Part shown: positions 7,616 to 16,769 of the stretch, piece after piece
Layout: each line of letters starts with the position of its first letter
Numbering within the stretch: the stretch's first letter is position 1
NCBI RefSeq assembly: GCF_900475285.1
Contig: NZ_LS483370.1
Location: forward strand, 1,316,001 to 1,380,000
Direction: 5' to 3'
Length of the DNA: 64,000 bases
Source of the DNA: Pseudomonas taetrolens
Lineage (GTDB): Bacteria > Pseudomonadota > Gammaproteobacteria > Pseudomonadales > Pseudomonadaceae
Notes under the pieces: model-generated
What the model was told of the DNA's origin: nothing
Databases searched by the model: none
The model's input: the letters and a program-made list of their open reading frames with translations, nothing else
Program-made: the position numbers and the translations under genes

Positions 7616-8368
7616 ATGCTGATTGATTTTGCAATGTACACAACCTTGGGCATCGTTCTGGGCGCGATGGGCGGTTTGTTCGGGATTGGCGGCGGTCTGA
7701 TCGCTATTCCGGTGCTGGGGTTGTGGTTTGGCCTTGATCAGCAGATTGCACAAGGGACAGCACTGGTCATGTCGGTGCCCAATGTGTTTGTCGCGTTGTA
7801 CCGCTATCACCAGCGAAACCGCATTGATCTGCGCCAGGCGTTGCCGCTGGTGGTGATGAGCTTTTGCTTCGCCTGGCTGGGCTCGATGCTGGCTGTCGGG
7901 CTGGATGCGCGGAGTATTCGTTGGGGGTTTATTGGTTTTCTGCTGGCGATAACGCTCTACAACCTGATCAAACTCTACGGCGGACCTGCCCGGCCAGTGA
8001 CGGGTGCGCGCTATGGCTGGCCCTGGTTTGGCGTGCTGGGGGCGGTGGCCGGTACCACGGGCGGTTTGTTCGGTGTGGGTGGGGCCGTGGTGGCGGCACC
8101 TGTTTTGACCAGCGTCTTCGGTACTTCCCAAGTTGTCGCCCAAGGGCTTTCGCTGGCGCTGGCGGCGCCGAGCACCAGCGTGACGTTGCTCACTTACGCG
8201 GTGCATGACGAGGTCAATTGGCTGATGGGCGTGCCGATGGCCGTGGGCGGCATGCTGAGCATCAGTTGGGGGGTGAAAGTGGCCCACGCGCTGTCCGAGC
8301 GTAAGCTGCGCGGTTTTTACTGCGCCTTTTTGCTGCTCTGCGCAGCATTGCTCGCGATCAAGATTTAA
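7616..8368 (+). CDS. TauE/SafE family permease (putative sulfite/anion exporter)
   Basis: This 250-residue inner-membrane protein has about eight hydrophobic segments in two homologous halves. Each half begins with the family signature: GAMGGLFGIGGGLIAIPVL near residue 20 and GTTGGLFGVGGAVVAAPVL near residue 145. Characterised relatives export sulfite or organosulfur compounds, but the substrate here is not determinable. The start has a GAGGGG sequence nearby. Its 3' end overlaps the convergent LysR gene by 11 bp, which may link the two through antisense transcription. Confidence 0.88.
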   Translation: MLIDFAMYTTLGIVLGAMGGLFGIGGGLIAIPVLGLWFGLDQQIAQGTALVMSVPNVFVALYRYHQRNRIDLRQALPLVVMSFCFAWLGSMLAVGLDARSIRWGFIGFLLAITLYNLIKLYGGPARPVTGARYGWPWFGVLGAVAGTTGGLFGVGGAVVAAPVLTSVFGTSQVVAQGLSLALAAPSTSVTLLTYAVHDEVNWLMGVPMAVGGMLSISWGVKVAHALSERKLRGFYCAFLLLCAALLAIKI

Positions 8369-9215
8369 AACCGTCGACGATGTACTGCGCAAAGCATTCG
8401 ATGATGGGGGAGGCGGTGCTGTTGGGGTTGCGCAGCAGCACAATGCTGGCCGATGGCAATCGGGGAAGGTGTTCTTCCTCGCCAATCACTCTCAGGTCCG
8501 GTGTCAGCAAGCTCTCAAGCTGCGCCGTTACGGCCAGACCGGTGCTCACGACCGCATTGATCGCCGCTAGGCTGGCGCTGGTGTAAGCCACCCGATAGGC
8601 GCGGCCCATGACGTCCAGCGCATTGCAGGCCCAGGTCCGGCAAAAACAGTCGGTATTGAACATGGCCAGGGGCAGCGTCGCTTGTTCGTGGGGTGAAAAA
8701 CCCTGAGCCACCATCCATACGAAACGTTCCTGGCGCAGGATCTGGCCCACCTCGCTGCCGGGTTCGCGAGTGACGATGCTCAAGTCCAGATCATTGCGTT
8801 GCAGCAGGTTCGCCGAAGGCTCGCAGTGAACCTCAACGTTGATCAACGGGTAGTCTTGGGCGAAGCGCGCCAGTACGCCGGGCAAAAAGCGCATCACATA
8901 ATCATCGGGCGAGCCAATCTTGACCGTTCCCACCATGTGCGGCTGTCGCAGCGTGTTGAACACTTCACTGTGCAGCTTGAGGATTCGCCGAGCGTAGCCG
9001 AGCAGCACCACACCTTCGGCTGTCAGGGTGACATTGCGGCCTTCACGCTGAAACAGGGCACATTGCAGTACATCCTCCTCCAGACGTTTCATTTGCATGC
9101 TCACCGCCGACTGCGTGCGATTGACGACATCGGCTGCACGCGTAAAGCCGCCATGGTCGGCAATTGCGGCGAACGTGCGCAGCAGGTCGGTATCGATGCT
9201 GGGGAACTCGGCCAT
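8358..9215 (-). CDS. LysR family transcriptional regulator
   Basis: This is a 285-residue protein with an N-terminal winged helix-turn-helix (about residues 5-65; LLRTFAAIADHGGFTRAADV and the recognition helix QSAVSMQMKRLE). A periplasmic-binding-protein-like effector domain spans about 90-285. The effector and targets are unknown. It is transcribed divergently from the DUF1127 gene across a 96-bp spacer, a typical LysR arrangement, and converges on the TauE/SafE permease. Either neighbour is a plausible target, but this is inference. Confidence 0.92.
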   Translation of the reverse strand: MAEFPSIDTDLLRTFAAIADHGGFTRAADVVNRTQSAVSMQMKRLEEDVLQCALFQREGRNVTLTAEGVVLLGYARRILKLHSEVFNTLRQPHMVGTVKIGSPDDYVMRFLPGVLARFAQDYPLINVEVHCEPSANLLQRNDLDLSIVTREPGSEVGQILRQERFVWMVAQGFSPHEQATLPLAMFNTDCFCRTWACNALDVMGRAYRVAYTSASLAAINAVVSTGLAVTAQLESLLTPDLRVIGEEEHLPRLPSASIVLLRNPNSTASPIIECFAQYIVDGFKS

Positions 9216-9311
9216 TGATCAATCTCGCAGATGAGTCACATAAGAAACATTCGTTGGATTGATCTTATGCCTGGGTTGAGACTTGAGCCATCCCTAAGGA
9301 GGTATCAAGCG

Positions 9312-9533
9312 ATGAAAGGTATGAGAAGTGTGTACGGGGTTGCCCAGCCCGACAGTCATTCATCCTGGGTAAAACGCTTGCTCGTGCGCGTCGCCCGCTG
9401 GCATCAGCTGTCGCGGGAAAGGGCCAGCCTGAGGAAAATCAGTGATGCGGCGCTCAAGGATCTTGGGTTGAGCAGGGCGGACATCGAGATCGAAAGCCAT
9501 CGGGCTTTTTGGGATGACCCGTTCAGCAAGTGA
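9312..9533 (+). CDS. DUF1127 domain-containing small protein
   Basis: This is a 73-residue basic protein. The start at 9312 is chosen because a perfect AAGGAGG lies at 9296-9302; an upstream in-frame start at 9231 lacks this. The C-terminal half carries the DUF1127 pattern: WHQLSRERASLRKISDAALK, then DLGLSRADIEIESHRAFW. In alpha-proteobacteria, proteins with this domain bind RNA or influence phosphate and carbon responses; in Pseudomonas the role is not settled. It sits divergent from a LysR gene. Confidence 0.85.
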   Translation: MKGMRSVYGVAQPDSHSSWVKRLLVRVARWHQLSRERASLRKISDAALKDLGLSRADIEIESHRAFWDDPFSK

Positions 9534-9547
9534 GTCGGCAACACCTG

Positions 9548-9595
9548 AAGCCCTCGCACCACCTTCTTACGGAAAGAGGTGGCGTGAGGGCTTTT
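9548..9595. terminator. Bidirectional terminator between the DUF1127 and DAHP synthase genes
   Basis: A long inverted repeat (AAGCCCTC at 9548-9555 with GAGGGCTT at 9586-9593, plus an inner CCACCT/AGGTGG stem) ends in a T-run on the plus strand and lies between the two convergent genes. Confidence 0.85.
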
Positions 9596-9599
9596 CAAT

Positions 9600-10946
9600 T
9601 CAGCGCCTGACCTGCTTCAGTGTTTCGGCAATCAGGAAGGCCAGTTCCAGTGACTGATCGGCGTTCATCCGCGGGTCGCAGTGAGTGTGGTAACGGTCCG
9701 ACAGGCCGTCTTCGGTGATCGGCCGGGCTCCGCCGATGCACTCGGTGACGTTCTGCCCGGTCATCTCGATATGAATCCCGCCGGCATAACTGCCTTCGGC
9801 CTCATGCACCTGGAAGAACTGTTTCACCTCGCCGAGGATCTGTGCAAAGTCGCGGGTCTTGTAGCCGCTGCTGGCCTTGATGGTGTTGGCGTGCATCGGG
9901 TCGCAACTCCAGAGCACTTGCTTGCCTTCTCCTTCTACGGCGCGGATCAGATGCGGCAAATGATCGCCGACCTTGTTGGCGCCCATGCGCACGATCAGGT
10001 TCAGTCGGCCCGGGTCGTTATCGGGGTTGAGAATGTCGATCAGGCGGATCAGCTCTTCGGTATTCATGCTCGGGCCGACCTTGACCCCGATCGGGTTGTT
10101 CACTCCGCGCAGAAACTCCACGTGAGCCCCGTCAAGCTGACGCGTGCGGTCGCCAATCCACAGCATGTGCGCCGAGCAGTCGTAGTAATCATTGGTCAGG
10201 CTGTCGCGGCGGACAAAGGCTTCTTCGTAGTTCAGCAGCAGCGCTTCGTGGGCGGTAAAGAAGCTGGTTTCGCGCAGTTGAGGCGAGCTGTCCATGCCAC
10301 AGGCACGCATGAAGGCCAGTGTTTCGTCGATGCGCGTGGCCAGTTGGCTGTACTTTTCGGCCAGCGCCGAGTTGGCGATGAAGTCCAGGTTCCATTTGTG
10401 CACCTGGTGCAGGTCGGCAAAGCCGCCCTGGGCAAAGGCGCGCAGCAGGTTCAGGGTGGCGGTGGACTGGTGATAGGACTGCAGCAGGCGCTCCGGATCG
10501 GGGACGCGGCTTTTTTCATCGAAGCCGATACCGTTGACGATATCGCCGCGGTAGGCCGGCAGCGTGATGCCGTTGATCGTTTCATCATTGGCCGAGCGCG
10601 GTTTGGCGAACTGTCCGGCCATGCGCCCGACCTTGACCACCGGGCAGCCCGCGGCAAATGTCATGACGATGGCCATTTGCAGGAGCACCTTGAAGGTGTC
10701 GCGGATTTTGGCAGCCGAAAACTCGGCAAAGCTTTCGGCGCAGTCGCCGCCTTGCAGCAGAAAGGCGCGGCCCTGAGTGACTTCGGCAAATTGACGGCGC
10801 AATTCACGGGCTTCCCCGGCAAACACCAGCGGCGGATAACTCGCCAGGCTTTGCTCGACGCGCAGCAAATGAGCTGCATCAGGGTAGTGGGGTTGTTGCT
10901 GGATCGGCAGGGCGCGCCAGCTGTCAGGGCTCCAGGGTTGGCTCAT
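9600..10946 (-). CDS. Class II 3-deoxy-7-phosphoheptulonate (DAHP) synthase
   Basis: This 448-residue enzyme condenses phosphoenolpyruvate and erythrose 4-phosphate, the first step of the shikimate pathway. It is the type II (plant/Mycobacterium-like) family, unrelated in sequence to AroF/G/H. Diagnostic stretches are [12 protein letters not shown] (about residues 62-73), [14 protein letters not shown] (about 100-113), GVKVGPSM in the middle and the C-terminal metal-site region [17 protein letters not shown]. Length is normal. It appears to be a single gene, divergent from the spermidine-synthase-like gene with about 160 bp between the starts. Confidence 0.96.
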   Translation of the reverse strand: MSQPWSPDSWRALPIQQQPHYPDAAHLLRVEQSLASYPPLVFAGEARELRRQFAEVTQGRAFLLQGGDCAESFAEFSAAKIRDTFKVLLQMAIVMTFAAGCPVVKVGRMAGQFAKPRSANDETINGITLPAYRGDIVNGIGFDEKSRVPDPERLLQSYHQSTATLNLLRAFAQGGFADLHQVHKWNLDFIANSALAEKYSQLATRIDETLAFMRACGMDSSPQLRETSFFTAHEALLLNYEEAFVRRDSLTNDYYDCSAHMLWIGDRTRQLDGAHVEFLRGVNNPIGVKVGPSMNTEELIRLIDILNPDNDPGRLNLIVRMGANKVGDHLPHLIRAVEGEGKQVLWSCDPMHANTIKASSGYKTRDFAQILGEVKQFFQVHEAEGSYAGGIHIEMTGQNVTECIGGARPITEDGLSDRYHTHCDPRMNADQSLELAFLIAETLKQVRR

Positions 10947-11105
10947 CGCAGACTCAAGTATTCAAGGGGATGCTGCATGTTAGCAGCAATTAGTGCGTGA
11001 CCTGCTGCGTTGCAATGGCCGACAATCGGCGCTTTCTGCTCGGCGCCGAGTGGTTGTTTTTTAACGCGATACCCGGGACAGGCCGGGGTGCGGCAAGGAG
11101 AGGAA

Positions 11106-11861
11106 ATGTCTGAGGAGCGCGTTGAGCGTCTGCTCGCTGAAGTCCATGATGACTTCGGCACGATTCGGGTGCTGGAGGTGGAAGACTACCGCTTCCTCGA
11201 ATTTGGCGATGCGATCGAGCAAAGTTGTGTCTTTACCGCTGATCCCAGTTGGCTGGAATACGATTACACCCGTGCCATGCTGATTGGCGCGCTGTGCCCT
11301 GAAGCCCCTGAAAGTGCCCTGTTCCTGGGGTTGGGGGCGGGCACCCTGACGCAAGCCTGCCTCAAGTTTTTGCCCCTCGAAGATGTCGAAGCCATTGAGT
11401 TGCGTCCGGACGTGCCGCGCCTGGCCATCGAATACCTGGGGCTGGACGATGATCCGCGCTTGTATATCCGTATAGGCGATGCCCTGGAGCTGCTGGACAG
11501 CGCCGAGCCCGCCGACTTGATCTTCGTTGACCTGTACAACGATCTTGGCCCCGCGGCCGGTCATCTGGCGTGGACATTCCTTGAGAACTGTCAAAAGAAG
11601 CTCGCCCCCAACGGTTGGCTCATCATTAATCAGTGGGCAACCGATGATGGCAAGCCGCTAGGTGCCGCCTTGTTTCGCGGTTTGTACCATCGCCATTATT
11701 GGGAGCTGCCCGTAAAGGAAGGCAACGTTATCCTGCTGGTTCCCGGCGATCTTGATCAGACCCTGGACATGGACGCGCTGATGGCGCGGGCACAAGCCCT
11801 GGCCCCGCGCCTGGGCTATTCGCTGGAGTCGTTGATCAAGGCTATTCGTCCGGCCACCTGA
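11106..11861 (+). CDS. Spermidine synthase-like (class I SAM fold) protein
   Basis: This is a 251-residue protein. The ATG at 11106 is preferred because AAGGAGAGG lies just upstream; an earlier in-frame start at 11010 has no such signal. The Rossmann core is visible: FLGLGAGTLTQACLKFLP (SAM-type glycine motif), then VEAIELRPDVPRLA, and DLIFVDLYNDLGP. The fold matches polyamine aminopropyltransferases, but the N-terminal beta-barrel domain of true SpeE proteins is much reduced. Actual aminopropyl transfer is therefore uncertain; a related methyltransferase role is possible. Confidence 0.85.
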   Translation: MSEERVERLLAEVHDDFGTIRVLEVEDYRFLEFGDAIEQSCVFTADPSWLEYDYTRAMLIGALCPEAPESALFLGLGAGTLTQACLKFLPLEDVEAIELRPDVPRLAIEYLGLDDDPRLYIRIGDALELLDSAEPADLIFVDLYNDLGPAAGHLAWTFLENCQKKLAPNGWLIINQWATDDGKPLGAALFRGLYHRHYWELPVKEGNVILLVPGDLDQTLDMDALMARAQALAPRLGYSLESLIKAIRPAT

Positions 11862-12011
11862 CGCGACAAGATGAACCGTTTTAGCGTTTGCCCCTGCGGG
11901 GCCAGGGGCTGACGATATTTTCGCGATCGAAAATATCGTCAAAGCCCCCTCTGTAGAGGCATGCAGACGATTTTGCCCTAAAAAAGCGCTTCTTTTTTTT
12001 GATAAATCCGG

Positions 12012-12017
12012 TATAGT
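12012..12017 (+). promoter_or_regulatory. Probable -10 box for the DEAD-box helicase transcript
   Basis: TATAGT at 12012-12017 follows a T-rich stretch, with no good TTGACA-like box at the right spacing. If used, it gives a leader of roughly 210 nt, long for this genome, matching the structured region described separately. Confidence 0.4.
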
Positions 12018-12060
12018 ACGCGCCGGCCTTTAGCCGGGCCACGTTTAGGTGTTGCATTTC

Positions 12061-12235
12061 CCGAAGCACGCTTCGGCTGCTCGTCCGTTTCGCGGACTAC
12101 CCTGAACGCTCCATTCATTTAAACGTTTTCGCAAATCCCCGCCGACAAAGCAGCCAGGGCGACTCTTGAGTCTTACACGGCATGCGCAGCTTTGGAGCAT
12201 GGGTCTTTGCGGATGCACTTAGAGGCAGACCCATG
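12061..12235 (+). promoter_or_regulatory. Structured 5' leader of the RNA helicase gene, hairpin over the start codon
   Basis: Three stems are visible. CCGAAGC/GCTTCGG (12061-12067 with 12070-12076) and GTCCG/CGGAC (12083-12087 with 12093-12097) lie early in the leader. CATGGGTCT (12198-12206) is a perfect 9-bp complement to AGACCCATG (12227-12235). The last stem contains the initiation codon at 12233 and places the AGAGG ribosome binding site (12221-12225) in its 20-nt loop. This could reduce translation unless opened, and the helicase product itself or temperature are attractive regulators. The structure is seen; the regulation is inference. Confidence 0.55.
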
Positions 12236-13903
12236 ACCCAGGAAACCGGCGGCTTCGCCGCTTTTAATCTTAATCCGAATATTCTTGCAGCCGTCATCGC
12301 GACTGGCTACGAAGAGCCTTCGGCTATTCAGCAGCAATCGATCCCGATCATCATGGCCGGTCACGACATGATTGGTCAGGCGCAAACCGGTACGGGTAAA
12401 ACCGCCGCGTTCGCCCTGCCGATCCTGCACCGCATCGATCCTGCTAAGCGCGAGCCGCAAGCCCTGATCCTGGCGCCAACCCGTGAGTTGGCGCTGCAAG
12501 TAGCAACCGCTTTCGAAACCTACGCCAAGCAAATGCCGGGCGTTACTGTTGTAGCCGTTTACGGCGGCGCCCCGATGGGCCCACAACTGAAAGCAATCCG
12601 TAATGGCGCACAGATCGTTGTCGCCACTCCGGGCCGTCTGTGCGACCACTTGCGTCGTGACGAAAAAGTATTGGCAACCGTGAACCACCTGGTTCTCGAC
12701 GAAGCCGACGAAATGCTCAAACTGGGTTTCATGGACGACCTCGAAGTTATCTTCAAGGCCTTGCCACCGACCCGTCAGACCGTATTGTTCTCGGCAACCT
12801 TGCCGCAGTCGATCCGTGCCATTGCTGAACGCCATCTGCGCGATCCGCAACACGTGAAGATCCAGACCAAGACTCAGACCGTTACCGCGATCGAACAGGC
12901 TCACCTGTTGGTTCACGCTGACCAGAAGACCTCGGCTGTATTGAGCCTGCTGGAAGTTGAAGATTTCGACGCGCTGATCATGTTTGTGCGCACCAAGCAA
13001 GCGACCCTGGATCTGGCCAGCGCCCTTGAAGCCAAAGGCTATAAAGCCGCTGCGCTGAACGGTGACATTGCTCAGAACCAGCGTGAGCGCGTTATCGATT
13101 CCCTCAAGGATGGCCGTCTGGACATCGTTGTAGCGACTGACGTAGCTGCTCGTGGTCTCGACGTTCCACGTATCACCCACGTGTTCAACGTTGACATGCC
13201 TTACGATCCAGAGTCCTACGTTCACCGTATCGGCCGTACTGGCCGTGCAGGTCGCGAAGGTCGTGCGCTGTTGCTGGTAACGCCGCGTGAGCGCCGTATG
13301 CTGCAAGTGATTGAGCGTGTAACCGGTCAAAAGGTTGCTGAAGTCCGCCTGCCGGATGCTCAGGCCGTTCTCGATGCGCGCATCAAGAAACTGACCAACA
13401 GCCTGGCGCCACTGGTTGCTGACGCTGAATCGACTCATGGCGAGCTGCTGGATCGTCTGACTGCCGATATCGGTTGCAGCCCGCGTGCCCTGGCCGCAGC
13501 CCTGCTGCGCAAGGCAACCAACGGTCAGGCCCTGACCCTGGCTGCCATCGAGCGTGAGCGTCCACTGGTGCCTAACAGCGCACCGCGTGAGCGTTCCGAG
13601 CGTTCGGGTGACCGTCCGGATCGTGGTGATCGCGAGCGTCGTGCTCCGGTTCCATTGGCCGAAGGCCGTGCTCGTTGCCGTACCGCGCTGGGTGCGCGTG
13701 ATGGTATCGCTGCCAAGAACCTGCTGGGCGCTATCCTCAATGAGGGTGGCCTGGCACGTGAAGCAATCGGTCGCATCCAGGTGCGTGACAGCTTCAGCCT
13801 GGTAGAACTGCCGGAAGATGGCCTGGAAAAACTGCTGGCCAAGTTGAAAGACACCCGCGTTGCCGGCAAGCAGCTCAAGCTGCGTCGCTATCGCGAAGAT
13901 TAA
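12233..13903 (+). CDS. deaD: ATP-dependent DEAD-box RNA helicase (DeaD/CsdA type)
   Basis: This is a 556-residue helicase used in ribosome assembly and mRNA turnover, especially in the cold. Start 12233 (MTQETGGFAAFNL) has AGAGGCAG ahead; a longer frame from 12182 is disfavoured. Motifs run in order: Q motif (YEEPSAIQQQSIP), I (AQTGTGKT), Ia (PTRELALQ), Ib (TPGRL), II (DEAD), III (SAT), V (ATDVAARGLDVP), VI (HRIGRTGRAGR). An Arg/Glu-rich linker (RERSERSGDRPDRGDRERR) leads to a C-terminal DbpA/CsdA RNA-binding domain. A clear terminator follows. DeaD is the best name; paralogues exist in Pseudomonas. Confidence 0.93.
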   Translation: MTQETGGFAAFNLNPNILAAVIATGYEEPSAIQQQSIPIIMAGHDMIGQAQTGTGKTAAFALPILHRIDPAKREPQALILAPTRELALQVATAFETYAKQMPGVTVVAVYGGAPMGPQLKAIRNGAQIVVATPGRLCDHLRRDEKVLATVNHLVLDEADEMLKLGFMDDLEVIFKALPPTRQTVLFSATLPQSIRAIAERHLRDPQHVKIQTKTQTVTAIEQAHLLVHADQKTSAVLSLLEVEDFDALIMFVRTKQATLDLASALEAKGYKAAALNGDIAQNQRERVIDSLKDGRLDIVVATDVAARGLDVPRITHVFNVDMPYDPESYVHRIGRTGRAGREGRALLLVTPRERRMLQVIERVTGQKVAEVRLPDAQAVLDARIKKLTNSLAPLVADAESTHGELLDRLTADIGCSPRALAAALLRKATNGQALTLAAIERERPLVPNSAPRERSERSGDRPDRGDRERRAPVPLAEGRARCRTALGARDGIAAKNLLGAILNEGGLAREAIGRIQVRDSFSLVELPEDGLEKLLAKLKDTRVAGKQLKLRRYRED

Positions 13904-13927
13904 TCACTGCTGCAGTGATTGATCGCT

Positions 13928-13962
13928 AAAAAAATCCCCGACTGGTTCGGGGATTTTTTTTT
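13928..13962 (+). terminator. Terminator of the DEAD-box helicase gene
   Basis: AAAAATCCCCGA and TCGGGGATTTTT form a strong stem, followed by a run of at least nine T. Confidence 0.9.
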
Positions 13963-13970
13963 GCCTGCAA

Positions 13971-14012
13971 TTTGCTGTAGCCGCTGCCGCAGGCTGCGAT
14001 AAGGGCTACAGA
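13971..14012. repeat. Single REP-like element
   Basis: The stretch contains TGTAGCCGCTGCCGCAGGCT then GCGATAAGGGCTACA, a compact inverted-repeat REP of the second Pseudomonas type (GTAGC-GCTGCCGCAGGCTGCGA). It lies between the helicase terminator and the convergent dioxygenase gene. A related pair occurs at 53456-53580. Confidence 0.6.
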
Positions 14013-14019
14013 TTTGGGG

Positions 14020-14787
14020 TCAATCAAACCGGTAGATATCCATCCCCAGCGCGCCCAGAGTCCAGCCCTGGTGAGCCAGGCCGAAGGACCCGCCTGCCCC
14101 GCGGGCAAAATACAGCGGCAACAGATGTTCGTCAGTGGGGTGGCTGCGCACTGCAAACGGCGCATGACGACGGTAATCGTGAAGTGCAATTTCATCGTCA
14201 GCGGTGAGCTTGTCGATCATCCAGTCGCGAAAGGCCTTGGCCCAGGGCTCAATGCTTTCAGGCCCTGCCTGCCAATCCAGTTCGCGCAGGTTATGAGTGA
14301 TGCTGCCCGAGCCGATGAGCAGAATGTCTTCGTTGCGCAAGCTGGACAGTGCACGACCTATCTCGGTTTGACCTGTCGGGCCGCGCTGGCTGGGCAGTGA
14401 GATTTGTATAAGAGGAATGTCGGCCTCCGGGTACATCAATGACATTGGCACCCAGGCGCCGTGGTCGAATGGCCGCTTGGCGTCCAGTCTGGCCGTCAGA
14501 CCATGGGCTGCGAGCAGCTCAACAATTCGTGCTGCCAGGGCGGGCTCGCCCGGGGCTGGGTATTGCACGGCAAACAGGGCTGGGGGGAAGCCTCCGAAAT
14601 CATGCCAGGTGGCCGGTGCGGGGTGACTGGCGACAGTTAGCTCAGGACTTTCCCAGTGGGCCGATACCAGTACGATCGCTTTTGGGCGGGGCAGCCCGGC
14701 GGCCAGGCGCTTCAAGGCAGGGCCGCTGGCGCCGGGCTCCAGCGCGAGCATCGGGGAGCCGTGCGAGATAAACAGGCTGGGCAGCAT
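14020..14787 (-). CDS. Class III extradiol ring-cleavage dioxygenase family protein (DODA/YgiD type)
   Basis: This is a 255-residue protein of the LigB-like superfamily. Predicted metal ligands are visible: His9 in LFISHGSP, His44 in VSAHWES, and a further His in FDHGAWVPM (about residue 109) and SITHNLREL (about 165). Relatives include plant DOPA 4,5-dioxygenase and E. coli YgiD (a zinc-type DOPA dioxygenase). The natural substrate in Pseudomonas is unknown. The gene is alone and divergent from tpm, with about 100 bp between starts. Confidence 0.9.
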   Translation of the reverse strand: MLPSLFISHGSPMLALEPGASGPALKRLAAGLPRPKAIVLVSAHWESPELTVASHPAPATWHDFGGFPPALFAVQYPAPGEPALAARIVELLAAHGLTARLDAKRPFDHGAWVPMSLMYPEADIPLIQISLPSQRGPTGQTEIGRALSSLRNEDILLIGSGSITHNLRELDWQAGPESIEPWAKAFRDWMIDKLTADDEIALHDYRRHAPFAVRSHPTDEHLLPLYFARGAGGSFGLAHQGWTLGALGMDIYRFD

Positions 14788-14888
14788 GGTGAGGGACCTC
14801 AGAGGTAAGATGCGCTATCTTCAGTCGGATCATTGATCTAAATCCAATATAAGTTTTAGTGCTTATTTATCGAATTTAAAGGTGAATC

Positions 14889-15548
14889 ATGCAGCCCGAA
14901 TTTTGGCACGACCGCTGGAGCCGCAATCAGATCGGCTTTCATCTGGAGGAGGTCAATCCATACCTTCAGCGTCATTGGCCAGCGCTTGATCTGGCCCAAG
15001 GCGGTCGCGTACTGGTGCCGTTGTGCGGAAAAAGCCTGGATTTGAGCTGGCTGGCTTCTACAGGCTATGAGGTGATGGGGATAGAGCTGTCCCAGACCGC
15101 CGTAGAATGCTTTTTCACTGAGCAGCAGGTCACGCCGCAGGTTCGCCAGCAAGGCGCCTTCACGGTGTACGAGGCGGGGCCGGTGACGATCTGGTGCGGA
15201 GACTTTTTTGCCCTGGGTGCGGCGGATGTCGCGGACTGTGTCGGGATTTATGACCGGGCGGCAATCATTGCCTTGCCACCCGAGATGCGCGAAGCCTATG
15301 CGCAACACCTGTCACGGATTTTGCCGCAGGGCTGCAAGGGCTTGTTGATCACGCTTGATTATGAGCAGAGCGAAATGAAGGGGCCGCCATTCTCAGTGCC
15401 GGATGCCGAGGTTCAGCGTTTGCTGGGTCCTGCCTGGGCATTGGCAATCATCGAGCAGCCAGACATCCTCGGTCAGAGTTGGAAGTTCCTCAAGGGCGGG
15501 GCCACCCGGCTGGTGGAGAGGGTGTATCGACTGCAAAAAACGGCCTGA
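14889..15548 (+). CDS. tpm: Thiopurine S-methyltransferase
   Basis: This 219-residue SAM-dependent enzyme methylates thiopurines and, in pseudomonads, selenite and tellurite species. The family N-terminus FWHDRWSRNQIGFHLEEVNPYL is unmistakable. A SAM-binding loop RVLVPLCGKSLDLSWLAS follows at about residues 39-56, then GIELSQTAVECFF. CGDFFALG and YDRAAIIALPPEMREAY complete the core. Full length. It converges with htpX across a perfect palindromic terminator. Confidence 0.96.
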   Translation: MQPEFWHDRWSRNQIGFHLEEVNPYLQRHWPALDLAQGGRVLVPLCGKSLDLSWLASTGYEVMGIELSQTAVECFFTEQQVTPQVRQQGAFTVYEAGPVTIWCGDFFALGAADVADCVGIYDRAAIIALPPEMREAYAQHLSRILPQGCKGLLITLDYEQSEMKGPPFSVPDAEVQRLLGPAWALAIIEQPDILGQSWKFLKGGATRLVERVYRLQKTA

Positions 15549-15558
15549 AACGGACGGC

Positions 15559-15596
15559 AATTAAAAAGGGCGACCCGGGTCGCCCTTTTTTAATTG
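15559..15596. terminator. Bidirectional terminator between tpm and htpX
   Basis: A fully palindromic stretch: AATTAAAAAGGGCGACCC pairs with GGGTCGCCCTTTTTTAATT almost base for base. The A/T flanks give a U-tract in both directions for the two convergent genes. Confidence 0.92.
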
Positions 15597-15605
15597 TCGC
15601 GGGTG

Positions 15606-16493
15606 TTAACCGCGACGACGCAGTGCGTCAATGCGTTCTTCCAGAGGCGGGTGGCTCATGAACATCCGAGCCAGGCCTTGCTTGAGCCCGCCATTGATGC
15701 CAAAGGCCGCCATGGTGTCAGGCATGTGCACCGGCAGGCCTTGCTCCGAGCGCAGGCGCTGCAGGGCGCCGATCATGGCTGCAGTACCGGCCAATTGAGC
15801 GCCGGCTTCGTCTGCGCGGAACTCACGCTTGCGCGAGAACCACATCACGATGGCGCTGGCCAGGAAACCCAGTACCAGTTCGGCAAAGATGGTCGCGACG
15901 TAATACGCAATGCCGCGGCCTTCATCGTTCTTGAACACCACTTTGTCGACAAAGTTGCCGATGATGCGGGCGAAGAACATGACGAAGGTGTTTACCACGC
16001 CTTGCACCAGTGCCAGCGTGACCATGTCTCCGTTGGCAACGTGGCCGATTTCATGGGCCAGTACGGCTTTCACTTCATCGGGCGAAAAACGCTCCAGCAA
16101 GCCCTGGCTGACAGCGACCAATGCATCGTTTTTATTCCAGCCCGTGGCAAAGGCGTTCGCCTCGTAAGCCGGGAAAATCCCCACTTCAGGCATTTTGATC
16201 CCGGCTTCGCGGGACAATTGTTCAACGGTTTGCATCAACCATTGTTCGTGACGGGTACGAGGCTGAGTAATCACCTGGGTGCTGGTGCTCATTTTCGCCA
16301 TCCATTTCGAAATGAAAAGCGAGAACAAAGACCCGGCGAAACCAAAGACTGCACAGAATACCAACAGCTGATTGAGGTTCAGATCAACCCCGTTGGCCGC
16401 CATGAACCCGTCAAAGCCGAACAGGCTCAAGGTGATGCTGGCTATCAGCACGACCGCCAGGTTAGTGGCCAAAAACAGCAGGATGCGCATCAT
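15606..16493 (-). CDS. htpX: Membrane-bound zinc metalloprotease HtpX
   Basis: This 295-residue M48 protease of the inner membrane degrades misfolded membrane proteins. Two N-terminal membrane spans (about residues 4-24 and 34-55) precede the zinc motif [14 protein letters not shown] (HEIGH near residue 140). Two more hydrophobic segments follow (about 155-215) before the third zinc ligand Glu in [14 protein letters not shown]. The C-terminal [12 protein letters not shown] is also family-typical. GAGGAGA precedes the ATG. A good promoter lies at 16538-16566. Confidence 0.96.
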   Translation of the reverse strand: MMRILLFLATNLAVVLIASITLSLFGFDGFMAANGVDLNLNQLLVFCAVFGFAGSLFSLFISKWMAKMSTSTQVITQPRTRHEQWLMQTVEQLSREAGIKMPEVGIFPAYEANAFATGWNKNDALVAVSQGLLERFSPDEVKAVLAHEIGHVANGDMVTLALVQGVVNTFVMFFARIIGNFVDKVVFKNDEGRGIAYYVATIFAELVLGFLASAIVMWFSRKREFRADEAGAQLAGTAAMIGALQRLRSEQGLPVHMPDTMAAFGINGGLKQGLARMFMSHPPLEERIDALRRRG

Positions 16494-16537
16494 GGTTGTA
16501 AGAATCTCCTCGTCTTAAGGGTGTTGCCGTATGCGGG

Positions 16538-16566
16538 TATATAAGGTGCTGCTACAGGCTATTCAA
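16538..16566 (-). promoter_or_regulatory. Probable htpX promoter
   Basis: On the minus strand TTGAAT (16561-16566) and TATATA (16538-16543) are spaced by exactly 17 bp, a good sigma-70 match about 45 bp before the htpX start. The -35 also has GGTTGAA, partly resembling the heat-shock (sigma-32) CTTGAA box, but no clear CCCAT element is seen. Confidence 0.62.
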
Positions 16567-16769
16567 CCGAGTGACTATTTCAAACTGTGTCCTACAACTG
16601 GATTCTGATCCAGGGCCAGCCATTTCCTAATACGGATTGACTTTTTTTTGGCCCGAAAATTCAGTTGCGGCCCTGTAAATATTGGGCGAAGACATGTTTT
16701 TACGTGAGTCAGGTGGTGAATAAGGCGGGGTAGGGGGCGTGGGTGAAGTTTTTTTCATCCGACACATGT

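Noticed and set aside
9681..11000. Long plus-strand frame (439 codons)
   Set aside because: Antisense to the DAHP synthase gene; high GC in the third codon position opens antisense frames. Same for the long frames opposite fadB (47039-49654), topA (50727-52430), dgt (27969-29222) and the helicase (12173-13438).
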